From Symsagittifera roscoffensis (lineage: Eukaryota > Xenacoelomorpha > Acoela > Convolutidae), in the NCBI RefSeq assembly GCF_963678635.1, contig NW_026971041.1, positions 1 through 29,896 of the forward strand: a stretch of DNA of 29,896 nt. Reading direction: 5' to 3'. Below the pieces are notes generated by a model. It ran no database searches, had not been told where the DNA came from, and saw only the letters and a list, made by a program, of their open reading frames with translations. Position numbers and translations under genes: made by a program. Shown here in pieces: positions 1 to 8,502 of this stretch. Each line of letters starts with the position of its first letter. The first letter of the stretch is position 1.

Positions 1-768
1 CTTGAAATGCTTAGGAGGAGAAGCAACCCTGATGAGAGAATATCTGAGCGAAACTTGGCGATTGCTTCGAAGTTCCTTGACGGAGTGAAGAGTGAGGAGT
101 TGAAAACGATGTTGGCCACACACTTCACCCTGTCACTTGACCAGGTACCCACGCCTGATGATTTGCGTATGAACTCACGCGAGTGTTTGCGCATAAAAGC
201 GAGGGCGCAAAACCGTTACAGCAATTATGGTAACTACAGCGGGACAAACACTGATGCGAATTCCAGTTGGTACAAACCTCGCGACGACATGGGTAAGAGG
301 AGGTCGTGTGCGAATTGTGGTTCGATGGACCATCACGTTTCCGCGGGTTCTGCTTATAAACAGAACATGAAGGCATTAGGCTACTTTCTCGACGACGTCG
401 ACGCGAGCGACGAGGACCACGAAGAGTACATTAGAGGGCTCATCATGAAATATGGTCCGAGGTGCTTCTACTGTAATTTGGAAGGACACTTCAAGTCGGA
501 CTGCACTCAGTTTTGGGATGCAGTGGCAGACGCGAAACATCCTCGCCACGAAGAGGCGCTTTCGGGTGTCAAGGCCAGTCGAGCACGCCTGATGAACGAG
601 GCCGAGTTTCGGAGAAAAGAGACGGCACCGAGCACCTTTACTACGAAAAAGGTGAAGACCTTGCCTGATGAGGTGGTAGCCTCGAACCTGGAGGTAGAGT
701 CGACCGGTCCACTCAAAGTAGATTATGGTCTAGCGGCGAGGACCGCGTTACAGAATGTCAAACAGTAG
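1..768 (+). pseudogene. gag: Gag C-terminal part with two zinc knuckles (partial, open at window edge)
   Basis: The frame is open to the first base, so the true start lies upstream; the ATG at 7 is internal. The first ~60 residues are charged and helical, as expected at the end of a retroelement capsid. An Asn/Gly/Tyr-rich linker follows. Counting from the ATG at 7, the first knuckle has C101, C104 and H109 but Gly where the fourth ligand is expected (codon at 346). The second knuckle is a complete CX2CX4HX4C (C153, C156, H161, C166). Such knuckles bind genomic RNA during packaging. The remainder is Lys/Glu-rich. The frame stops at TAG 766-768 and continues in the same frame beyond it, so this stop is probably a mutation or a leaky stop, not the natural end. 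Confidence 0.8.
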
Positions 769-1299
769 CTAGCCACAAAAGAAGTGGAGCAATGGGTAAG
801 GTCGGAACCGGAGAGCACAGATCTTCGGGAAAAGTTTAATATTCTGGGTAAAACGACGGAAAAAGAAGACAGAGAGGAACCCAGGAAGCAGGGACTAAAA
901 CTGAACATTATTTCTGGTAGAACTTTCGGCATGACGAAAGAAGGGATGAAGATAATGTTCATCATCTCAGTCACAGGACACCAGGTGGTCAAGAACTTGA
1001 GTGAACCATCCGAGATTACACTAGTCCACCTGGACATTTATGCAGACTGCCTGGGGGAGAAAGATCCTAAACTGGACTCCAGGCCAGTGCGAGCGCTGCT
1101 CATGACATGAGGTCCGAGGCTGATGAGCGTGGATGGACACTACATCGAATCCCATGGCCCATACCCGATTCTGATGAATGTGGATGGCATCACTATCTAC
1201 ACAAAAGCTCACGTAACTGATCCGAGTGATCAGGTTGGCCGGATATACATTGGTCAAGAGGAGCTGAAGGTGAGACGAATCGGTCATGATTTTGCTTGA
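769..1299 (+). pseudogene. Linker reading frame between Gag and protease
   Basis: The gag frame continues after the TAG at 766, reads to TGA 1108-1110, and continues again to TGA 1297-1299. The amino-acid composition stays protein-like across both stops: charged, then a mixed hydrophobic stretch, with no low-complexity run. I recognise no domain. Its position is that of the Gag-protease spacer in Ty3/gypsy polyproteins. Near 1285-1299 the coding frame moves by +1 into the protease frame, which may be an indel or the remains of a frameshift site. I see no classic slippery heptamer there, so I favour an indel. Confidence 0.6.
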
Positions 1300-2335
1300 A
1301 CAGGATGCGGTGCACATAGGTTGTGAGGCCGATCTGGCCGCACACGTGCTGGACGTGCAGGGCAGACAACTTTCAGTAAAAGGACTGCTAGACACGGGAG
1401 CAGTGGTCAGCGTCATGCCGGTCAAAACCTGGATCGACATGGGTTTCGACAGATCGGATCTCATACCGACGAACATCAGATTGTCAGCTGCCAATCAGGG
1501 AGCAATCTATGTGACTGGACGGACGCCAATCATTTCACTACAGCTCAGAGGAAGACATCTTTGGGTGAGCTTCCTGGTAGTGGAGAATTTGTACGAATCC
1601 GATCAATTCATCTTGGGGAGAGACTTCGTGCGCAACTTTGATGCCACGATCGATCTCAACGACGGGTTGATTAGGATCAAAGATCCTGAGAGAAAGTATG
1701 AAAAGAAACCCCTTAATAAGATCTTAATTAACCAGGCCAAGGTGCCAATTTTTCTGGATCGAAAAGTTAGATTGAAACCAAACCAAGTCGTAGTAGCGAC
1801 GTTTAGAATGAGGAACTTGAATGAACTCAGCAATGACAGACAGGTGTGTCTGGTACCAAATCCAAACAGTAAAAGCTCGGCTATTTTAGGAAGAAGCTTC
1901 TCACTCACTCAGAGCGAACTGTGTGTGAGTGTGTTGTTGAACAGAGAGGCAACAACAGTGACAATACAGAGGGGAAAGAAACTTGGCTACGCATTGCCTC
2001 TGAGCACAGACTTTCAGAGTGTGGAGAACTTAAAAAAGTTTGATGTAACTAAATGTCCCTTACATGCGAACCAAGAATGTATACTGAAGAGAATAAATGA
2101 ATTAAAATCTTCTAGGAAATTGTTTCCAATGAAGTCGGAAACGGATGATGGATTGTCTAGTTGTTCGATATTTCCTGAGAGACCGACAGAAACAGAATTA
2201 GCAGCGAATAAACCGGTCCTACCCGAAATAGAACATTTGAGGGGCAAAATATCAGACAAGGAACTAGATTCGCATAGGGCGGTGCTAAGTCGGAACGCAG
2301 ACGTTTTTTCGAAACATAAGGCCGACATAGGTTGA
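1286..2335 (+). pseudogene. pol: Retropepsin-like aspartic protease and start of reverse transcriptase
   Basis: The catalytic triad DTG sits at residues 36-38 of this frame (1391-1399) in the context GLLDTGAVVSVMP, the usual retropepsin active-site setting. The downstream ILG at residues 109-111 (from 1610), followed by RDF, is the usual second retropepsin signature. The enzyme would cut the Gag-Pol polyprotein as a dimer inside the particle. After about residue 120 comes a linker rich in Lys and Asn. The last ~60 residues resemble the segment that precedes the RT fingers in gypsy elements. Position 1286 is not a natural start; the upstream linker feeds in through a +1 frame change. The end at TGA 2333-2335 is an in-frame break, because RT-like sequence continues directly after it. 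Confidence 0.85.
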
Positions 2336-2530
2336 TGTAACTTTGTAGAACACGAGATTGAGATAGAAGAGGGTTCGGTACCTCCAAGGGAAGGGGCGAG
2401 AAGAATGACCCCACAAAAGTCGGAGGCGTGTAGGAAAGAAATTGAGATGTTAATGGAGTACAACATGTTCGAGCGATCGAAGTCCCCGTGGGCTTGTGGC
2501 GTGGTAATGGCTAAAAAGAAGGGGGTAACT
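2336..2530 (+). pseudogene. pol: Reverse transcriptase, fingers segment
   Basis: This is the direct in-frame continuation after TGA 2333. It contains the RT-typical run around SKSPWACGVVMAKKKG, where polar residues lead into the W-x-x-x-V-V strand of the fingers. The frame then shifts +1 around 2521-2529, in a G5 run followed by TAAC. The open frame that continues to 2602 after this point is out of register and does not look like RT. No natural start lies here. The neighbours on both sides supply the rest of the RT. Confidence 0.8.
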
Positions 2531-2933
2531 CAGGTTTTGTTGTCATTTCCGCTACTTCAACGCAGTGATGGTAAAGGACGCGTACCCGATTCCCCGCATT
2601 GATGAGAGCCTTTCCAAACTGGGGGACGCGAAGTTCTTCGTGACGCTGGATTTGGGCTCCGCGTTCTGGCAAGTGCCACTCAGAAAGCAAGATCGGGAGA
2701 AAACAGGCTTCGCGTGCGAACTGGGACTGTTCCAGTTGAAGAGGATGGCGTTCGGATTGTGCAACGCGACGGCCACATTCCAGCGACTCATGGCCCAGGC
2801 ACTCACGAGCGTGACTAAGAAATACGGGAATCTCATCATGTGTTATGTCGATGATGTCTTGATCGCAACGCCATCCCTTGAGGATCACATAGAGAGGTTG
2901 CATGAGGTGTTTACTTGCATGAAGCGGGCCTGA
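2529..2933 (+). pseudogene. pol: Reverse transcriptase, palm domain with catalytic aspartates
   Basis: This is the core of the RNA-dependent DNA polymerase. Counting from the ATG at 2565, motif A is LDLGSAFWQVPL with the catalytic Asp at residue 29 (codon 2649). The B-type motif FGLCNATATFQRLM lies at residues 63-76. Motif C is YVDD at residues 94-97 (2844-2855). All three palm motifs are intact. Just upstream of 2565 the frame reads a fingers strand in which a His stands where an Asp is more usual in this family. The frame ends at TGA 2931, which arises from a -1 frame change. The thumb continues in the next frame from about 2930. Confidence 0.9.
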
Positions 2934-2938
2934 AATGA

Positions 2939-4447
2939 AAACCGTCAAAGTGTGAAATCCTCAGAGACTCCATAAAGTATCTGGGCCGCCTGGTGGATAA
3001 GCATGGAGTGAGACCAGATCCTGAAGCGGTCGAAGCGGTCTTGACCTGGAAGGCACCTAGAACAGATACACAACTGATGAGCTTTTTAGGATTTGCCAAT
3101 TATTATCGAGAATTCATCAAGGGGTACGCTGACAAATTATACCCCATGCAGCAGGTGATGAGAAACAAAGGCAAAAAAATCACTTGGACGGATGAAGCAC
3201 AAGTTTCATTTGAGAACATTAAAGGTGAACTTTGCGAGGCACCGGTCCTCGGCATGCCAACGGAGAAGGTGATGTTTGTGTTAGACACGGATGCATCAGT
3301 GGTTGCGATATCGGGCATACTTCACCAGGAGCGAGTGTGGAACGGGAGAACGGTTCTCCGTCCGATAACCTACGGAAGTAAGGTCCTGAGCGACACTGAA
3401 ATGAAGTACGGCGCACCAAAAGCGGAGATGTTCGCGGTGATCACTTTCGTGGAGAAATACAGGGCCTACTTGGTGAGTGCTCCCTTCAAGCTGCGTGTGG
3501 ATAATCGTGCCCTTGCCTGGCTGAAAACCTATTCGATGGAGCAAAGTTATATTGGTCGTTGGATCGTGCGCCTGGACGGATACCACATGATCATAGAGCA
3601 CAGTACCCGTGACAAGCACCAGAATGCTGATAACCTCAGTAAAAAGACAGAATTCTATGCACGTCTTGAGGAGAAACAGGCTAGCCAAGCGGAGATTAAA
3701 GACGGGTTTTCGTTCCTAGACAAGGAAACTTACGACAAACTGCCGCTCACTAGATGGCTAGATAAGTCAGGGCACCCTATACCAGGACACCCTGACCTTC
3801 CTGTAGAAACGGCCGCCGAAATGAAGGTTTTAGCCAGGGGTGAGTCCGTTCCGCTGGATCTGCTAGTCCGATCCAATTTGGTACAGCAAGAGCTCACCAG
3901 GCTGGGTATAAACAGCATAGCTCTATTGAATAGGACGGTGAACGTGGCACCGGATGTCATGGGGAAGCTCCGTGACTTGTTGGATAGGGAAGTGGATAGG
4001 CATGATCGTGAGTGGATGGAGACCATGCAGCGGTTGACTGTCACTGAGAAAACAGAGATGAGGCCAGTGTCCATTCGCAGCCGAGGTGTTGAACGGGATT
4101 GCAGGTCGTTAGTGAACCAGGTGGTAAGCTCAATGCCGAAGGAGGTCTTGTTGAGGACTTCGTTCACTGAACGTCGGAAACTGACCCAGGCCCAAGCCAC
4201 TGGAGAGGTCAGGGTCAAGTCGAGATCCAGCTGCACGAGAAAAGTACATTTCACTGATGCAAGAGAGGAGAACGAGCCGAACTCAGATTGTTCATCCGGG
4301 GACGAGACAATGACCGGGGAGTCTGACACGTTCGAGCCTGTCCAGGACGATTTGTCCGGGGAGTCGGATTCAAAACAACCTAGGAACGGATTGTTGTCCG
4401 GGGAGTCGGATTCCAAACGACCTAGGGACAGAGTTTTTTCCGGGTAG
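2939..4447 (+). pseudogene. pol: RT thumb/connection, RNase H and start of inter-domain spacer
   Basis: The frame opens after TGA 2936-2938. It begins with the RT tail (YLGRLVDKHGVRPDP), then the gypsy connection LMSFLGFANYYREFI. RNase H follows with its acidic residues visible: Asp in LDTDAS (codon 3290), Glu in PKAEMFAV (3425), Asp in LRVDNRALAWL (3500) and Asp in HQNADNLSK (3629). RNase H would remove the RNA strand from the RNA/DNA hybrid. The part after ~3660 is a charged spacer with no recognised domain. It ends in an acidic Ser/Gly-rich 14-residue repeat. The GTG at 2993 is internal, not a start. The stop at TAG 4445 lies inside the fourth repeat copy. Confidence 0.88.
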
Positions 4448-4480
4448 TCGAGGAACATCACAGACAGCTCGGAGTATGGC
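4313..4480 (+). repeat. 42-bp tandem repeat (14-residue acidic repeat), four copies
   Basis: The core ACCGGGGAGTC/TCCGGGGAGTC recurs at 4313, 4355, 4397 and 4439, an exact 42-bp period. Copies two and three are nearly identical and encode SGESDSK followed by a PR-containing run; the first and fourth are more diverged. The fourth copy reads TCCGGGTAG, so GAG has become TAG and creates the stop at 4445. The period is a multiple of three, so the repeat keeps frame and probably forms a flexible acidic spacer between RNase H and integrase. Confidence 0.85.
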
Positions 4481-5251
4481 GATGAAGAGTCGTTTGGCTC
4501 GGGTAATGACTCGTTGACCTAGTCCTGGGACAACACATTTGAGACCATTTCCAATTTTGATATATGGGAGATTGCGATTCACTCCTTGTTGGTAGACTGG
4601 AGGCGACGCGGGCTGGACCGAGAAATGCATCAGGATCCAGCCAGAGACAGGTACACTTCAGATGAAGAGGGCATCGTGGTAGATAATGCCGCGGATGAGC
4701 TCGAGCTGATAGCAGTTTCGAAACGTCCCACCCAATTTTTACCACATGGTACAGTCGTCCGTACTAATCTGGATCCATCCGTTCAGGAAGCAACACCATT
4801 AATGAAGATATGGTGTATTAAGTTGATGGATGATGCTCATGCTCCGAAAATAATGAGCGGGCAATTGAACGTGGTAAAGACGTATTTGAAAGCCAGGTAC
4901 AGGCTGTCGGGTCTCCTAGGGGCTCAACGAAATGATAGAATGAAGAGCAGCTTGAAGAGATGGATCGAGAATGGAGCACCTGACAAAAGAGACTTGGAAG
5001 AAGACAGCTACAAGATCTTGAAGCAATTCTACCTGAAGAGAAAAGACTTGTTGTACCTGAACATGAACGAAATCGTAGCCAGTAAACGTAAAGAGGAGGA
5101 CAAGGTCCTTTACAAATACAATTCGATAGTGTTGCCACAGTTGTACCAGACCGAATTGCTCTTTCGTTCACATGATCAGACGGGCCATCAAGGCGTGGAC
5201 AAAGTGTGCAACAGGATACAGAAACGATTCGAATGGCCTGGTTTTGATTAA
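4448..5251 (+). pseudogene. pol: Spacer and integrase zinc-binding domain, N-terminal half
   Basis: The frame is the same as that of the RNase H segment after TAG 4445, and it is broken once more by TAG 4520. From 4523 to 5251 it stays open. Most of it is a charged helical region with no domain I recognise, including a Lys-rich stretch before the integrase. The last ~30 residues hold the two His ligands of the integrase zinc-binding domain (codons 5171 and 5186, HX4H, in HDQTGHQGVDK). The frame then hits TAA 5249-5251. The matching CX2C is in the +1 frame immediately after, so a one-base indel splits the zinc-binding domain in two. Confidence 0.8.
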
Positions 5252-5735
5252 GGCTTGCAAGAAGTGGATCTCGGCATGCCTGTCATGCCAGCAGGCGAAG
5301 GACTCCAGGAAGCTAAGATTCCCCCTGCAGTCGATATAGTCATCGGGATTCAACGAAGTGGTGCAAATTGATCATCAGAAGATTTGCATGACAGCTACGG
5401 GCTATAATCAGGTGCTAGTAATGATCGATCATTTTACGAAATATGCGGAGGCAGCCGCCTGAATGACAGCATCGGCAGAAGAGACGTGCGATCACTTGAT
5501 AAATGTGTGGATAGCGAGGCATGGCTGCCCCATCACATTCCAATCGGACAATGGTAAAGCGTTCGTGGGTGATCTCACGAAGGAGCTAATGAAGAGATCA
5601 CAGGTGGCACAGGCCCATTCGACTACCTATCACCCACAAACGAATGGCCTGGTCGAGAGGCAAAATCGCACACTGGTATCCATGCTGAGAGTCTATTGCT
5701 CACGCTACATGGATGACTGGGACAGTGATGGGCGT
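5250..5735 (+). pseudogene. pol: Integrase: CX2C half of zinc domain and DDE catalytic core
   Basis: Cys codons at 5277 and 5286 (ACLSCQ) complete the HHCC zinc-binding domain. The catalytic triad is visible: first Asp in VVQIDH (5370), second Asp in FQSDNGKAF (5547) and Glu in TNGLVERQNRT (5655). This is the retroviral-type integrase fold that joins cDNA ends to the target. Two in-frame stops interrupt it, TAG 5337 and TGA 5460. Sequence between and after the stops remains integrase-like. Frame register is lost by +1 between about 5713 and 5735. The three catalytic residues themselves are preserved. Confidence 0.88.
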
Positions 5736-6185
5736 TTACAACAGCACAGAACATTTCACCACGGGAATAAGCCCGCATATGATGATAACTGGTCACGAAA
5801 AGGCGCTTCCGTTAACGTTTTTCTACCCAGAGTATGAGGGGAACGAGCAGCACCGCAAACGTACCTGCGTGATGTTATTAGAAGACAATAGGGACTTAAT
5901 GACTTATGCAGGAGGAACACGCAACAGGCGCAAATTAGACAAAAGAGGAGGTTTGACAAAAGGGCAGCCAGTGCAAAAGCCTACTCAGTTGAAGACTACG
6001 TCTGGGTGTTCCAGGAAGTGATTCCACTAAAAGGAACCAAGAAAATATTAAACAAATGGCGAGGTCCATTTCAGATAACAGAGATGCACCAAGGAGGTCG
6101 TTTTTATCGATTGAGCACTGGAAGATCAGCTCTTTACGAAAACATCAAACCACACAATGCCTCGTCAGAGGACTGGTGCATCTGA
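5736..6185 (+). pseudogene. pol: Integrase core end and GPF-type C-terminal domain
   Basis: From about 5715 to 5838 coding runs in frame 1 (MGVYNSTEHFTTGISPH, typical of the helix after the DDE core). It then returns to the previous frame 3 near 5838, so the two indels compensate. TAG 5889 breaks the following helical Arg/Gln-rich part. The C-terminal DNA-binding domain is recognisable by VEDYVWVFQ and then KWRGPFQI, with the Gly-Pro-Phe at 6063-6071, the GPY/F module of gypsy integrases. The frame ends at TGA 6183 but stays readable beyond it. Confidence 0.82.
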
Positions 6186-6984
6186 GCGGACATGCAAGAG
6201 GGAGACTATTTGATAGTGTATCCTGCTTTTGAGTTGAATGAAAGGGGTACTCGCGACAAAAACGACGGGAATGAGTTGGTGGACGATTGCGACCTACCAC
6301 TGGACCTGGAGTTGACTGAGCGAGTAGAGGTGGACGACGAAACTCTACCTTATGGCGAGGAAGACTGGGACTGCCCAGAACAGAGTGAAATTGACAATAG
6401 AATACAGCCTGACTTTCCTCTCACCATGGAAACACGCCAAGAGAGGAAGGAACAAGAAAAAGTACAATCCGTACGGCGAGGATTTCGTCATGGACAGGAT
6501 AGTTGTAAGCGATATGATGGACTCGCTGGTAGGACTGGATGAATTGGCGGTGCCAGAAGAAATCGACTTGGTGAATGACATGGATCAGGATTGGATCGAC
6601 GATCGATCAGAACCTGAAGTGGAGTTCGGACCAGAAGCGGAACAGACTCATGAGCAAGAACTAACGAACTTGCGTGTGCTCGAATGGCTGCATGATCTGC
6701 CGACAGATCCTAAAGAGACAATCCTGACGATTCAGGACGTCGATAAAGACGGCGTCAATTACGTCAGTCATGACAATACTGGTCCTCTACGTGTAGTTGG
6801 TCCTCTACGTGTTCCGCTATCCAATCTCAATCTGCTAGACTTTGAGCGATCGACGGGGACGTCGATGGATATTTTGGTCCGGGGAGTGGAGGTAGGACTC
6901 ACCCACACCAAAAACTTGATCATAAAAAAATTGAAATCGGCAAGAGAAACCGGAGAACTAGAGACGGAAGGCGAGAATAATTAA
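6186..6984 (+). pseudogene. Acidic C-terminal tail of Pol
   Basis: The integrase frame continues after TGA 6183 with a very acidic stretch (clusters of Asp and Glu) to about 6440. A +1 change then moves it to frame 1, beginning near KKKYNPYGEDFV. The frame-1 part is again acidic, then mixed, and includes the duplicated GPLRV. I recognise no domain. Its position after the GPF module matches the variable tail of gypsy integrases, which in some lineages carries targeting modules. No chromodomain is visible. The frame ends at TAA 6982 and carries straight on into the macrodomain-like segment. Confidence 0.6.
6781..6815 (+). repeat. 18-bp tandem duplication inside Pol tail
   Basis: GGTCCTCTACGTGT is repeated with an 18-bp offset at 6781 and 6799, giving GPLRVVGPLRV in the protein. 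The in-frame length suggests a small slippage duplication. Confidence 0.8.
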
Positions 6985-7488
6985 AAACCAGCTTTCGGAC
7001 GAATTTTTGAATCTTATTTTGACCTACCGAACCATTATTCAAACAACATCGTCGTAACGGATAGCGATTTCATACTCACGGAACGTACATGCGCTATAGC
7101 GATAACCGTGGATGTAAGCTTCAAAACAGCACTTGCAGCTGACTTTAAGAGAGAGTACGAGAATATCGAGTTTTTGTGGAAACAGAGGCCTGGTGTAGGA
7201 GGGATGATAGCGCTGTCCCCTGTTGCATCACAGATACCAGGGAGGAAATATTTGTGTTTCTTGGCTACTGATAGCCAACACGTAAATCCAGACAGCTTGG
7301 CATTGGCCTTGACTCGACTTAGGGATTTCCTGGTCGAGAGAGGAGTGACCTCTCTCTCATTACCAGTCTATGATACCAATAGGGGAAAGCTACATCCGAG
7401 AGAGTTGTACGCCTTTGTACATGTGATATTTTCAGAAACTGACTTAGAGATTTACTTACAAAAAAAATACTTTCTGAGCATATGTTAG
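6985..7488 (+). pseudogene. Macrodomain-like segment (ADP-ribose-binding fold, TARG1/ALC1-like) at end of Pol
   Basis: The segment has 167 codons in the same frame as the Pol tail, separated from it only by TAA 6982. The pattern fits a macrodomain: a hydrophobic strand TCAIAITVD, then KTALAADFKREY, which resembles the helix after the phosphate-binding loop (GIA..FK..F in the family). A PGVGGMIAL strand follows, then RKYLCFLATDSQHVNPDS, LRDFLVERGVTSLSLPVYD with the Pro-containing loop before NRGKL, and a closing helix and strand FSETDLEIYL. This order of strands matches the OARD1/TARG1-ALC1 type better than MacroD. By eye the residues aligning with the TARG1 catalytic Lys and Asp are not conserved, so binding is likelier than hydrolysis. 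The assignment rests on pattern only. The natural Pol-macrodomain fusion is inferred from the shared frame. Confidence 0.6.
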
Positions 7489-7948
7489 GAATTGCGTTCG
7501 GCGATAATTGGTTTTTATTAAGTTCACTTGATAGGAATTAAGATTAAGTTTCAGGTTAGCTATAAAGGATTATGTCTGTATGTGATAGTGTAGATATGTG
7601 ATGTTTATGTGTTGTGTTATTTTTAGGGTATGTTTTATGTGTTGTCTGTGTTAGAAGAGACCTGGAGTATTCCAGGTAGTGAAGGTGACAGCGCTCATTT
7701 GTACTACCTTGACAAAGACGCAGATGGACGATCCACCTTGGTGCTAACTTTTAAATCAGAAATGAGAAGAGAATTTCAATGAAGAGTTTTAAAGATCTGA
7801 ATGATGTTTTATCCAAAAATGACGGTTTTAAGTCGCGACTTGTTTTTTAGATCTTGATTGATCAGAAATTGTTTATTGAATTCACTGAATCGAACGAGCC
7901 AGAAGAAACTTCACGACACGACAATCAACGAGAATCAACACAGTATAA
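7489..7948 (+). other. Non-coding gap between the two polyproteins; candidate LTR or leader
   Basis: This 460-bp stretch is clearly lower in GC than the coding on either side and has no long open frame. It lies between the macrodomain stop (7486-7488) and the first ATG of the next long polyprotein (7949). Size and position suit an LTR, or an inter-cistronic leader. It holds the TATA-like box at 7561 and another TATAAA abutting the ATG. I could not identify a tRNA primer site or a convincing polypurine tract, and no second copy of this stretch is visible in the window, so LTR status is unproven. Confidence 0.4.
7561..7567 (+). promoter_or_regulatory. TATA-like box in the inter-polyprotein gap
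   Basis: TATAAAG lies 388 bp before the ATG at 7949. It would suit a U3 promoter of an LTR or an internal promoter for the downstream polyprotein. The base composition nearby makes chance occurrence quite possible. Confidence 0.3.
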
Positions 7949-8502
7949 ATGGGTGACACGAATGAATTAATGGAATTCCTCTCAGCGAGTCTAGGAGCGA
8001 CTCTAGACGGGATCTATCAGCGGCTGATCGATTGTGATTTTATCGAGAAGACCCGGGGCTGGCGATGTTTCTGGTCGCGCTCCTCAATGCGTTAGGACGA
8101 GAGGGTCGAGGGAATCGCCCTACAGAAGTGGTGTTGATGCTGGCCTTCGGTGATTCCGGGACCGCCGAGAGAGGTCGAAACCGACTGATGAGGTGGCGGC
8201 GTGGAGAAATATCTGGCCACGACCTGGCTCGTGAGCCAGGACTAGCTGAACAGAGGGATCACCGGCTAGGTGAGATGCCCCTGCCGACCCAACCTGCGCA
8301 GCCGCTCATCGGAGCGAAAAGACTACAAGATGGGCCGGGCCTGTCGCATTCAGTTGACTCTCCAACAGCTGCTCCTCCTCTGAAGAGAGTGAGGGTGAGC
8401 GAAATAGAGATACAGACGTCGGACAAGATTGAGACATTGGAGAAGAAAGAGAGAGAGATGAGAGCGAGCTGTGTGCCAAACTCCAGGAGTATAGGACAAT
8501 AG
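7949..8502 (+). pseudogene. N-terminus of SGNH polyprotein
   Basis: The ATG at 7949 is the first in a good coding context after the AT-rich gap and is taken as the start. The first ~35 residues are in frame 2 and the rest, from ~8058, in frame 1, a one-base change near 8055. The segment is helical at first (MFLVALLNALGREGRG), then Arg-rich, then Pro/Ala-rich with a small basic patch PPLKRVRV, then the start of a coiled coil (IETLEKKERE). Register is lost again in a GA-rich run near 8455, so the listed stop at 8500-8502 is not the natural end. I recognise no family. The position upstream of an SGNH domain recalls the coiled coil before the esterase in ORF1 of some CR1-like LINEs, which is only an analogy. 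Confidence 0.5.

Larger units (their letters stand above)
1..7488 (+). mobile_element. Ty3/gypsy-type LTR retroelement, 3' half (gag end to pol plus macrodomain), decayed
   Basis: The order Gag zinc knuckles, retropepsin (DTG), RT (YVDD), RNase H, then integrase is the Ty3/gypsy (Metaviridae-type) order. It differs from Ty1/copia, where integrase precedes RT. The reading is open at the window edge, so the 5' part is missing. In-frame stops are at 766 (TAG), 1108 (TGA), 2333 (TGA), 2936 (TGA), 4445 (TAG), 4520 (TAG), 5337 (TAG), 5460 (TGA), 5889 (TAG), 6183 (TGA) and 6982 (TAA). Frame changes fall near 1290, 2525, 2930, 5250, 5715-5735, 5838 and 6440. The copy is therefore non-functional as written. 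I cannot separate true decay from assembly error for the homopolymer indels. No LTR can be proved within this stretch. Confidence 0.9.

Noticed and set aside
766-768. Programmed stop-codon readthrough between Gag and Pol
   Set aside because: The same region has stops of all three types and frame changes throughout, and the 4445 stop is demonstrably a point mutation, so decay is the simpler explanation.
1021-1494. 157-codon - strand frame
   Set aside because: Antisense to the linker and retropepsin DTG region; Ser/Cys-rich composition typical of a shadow frame.
3730-4461. 243-codon open frame on the - strand
   Set aside because: Lies antisense to the RNase H/spacer frame, has no recognisable motif, and its openness follows from the codon composition of the real + strand gene.
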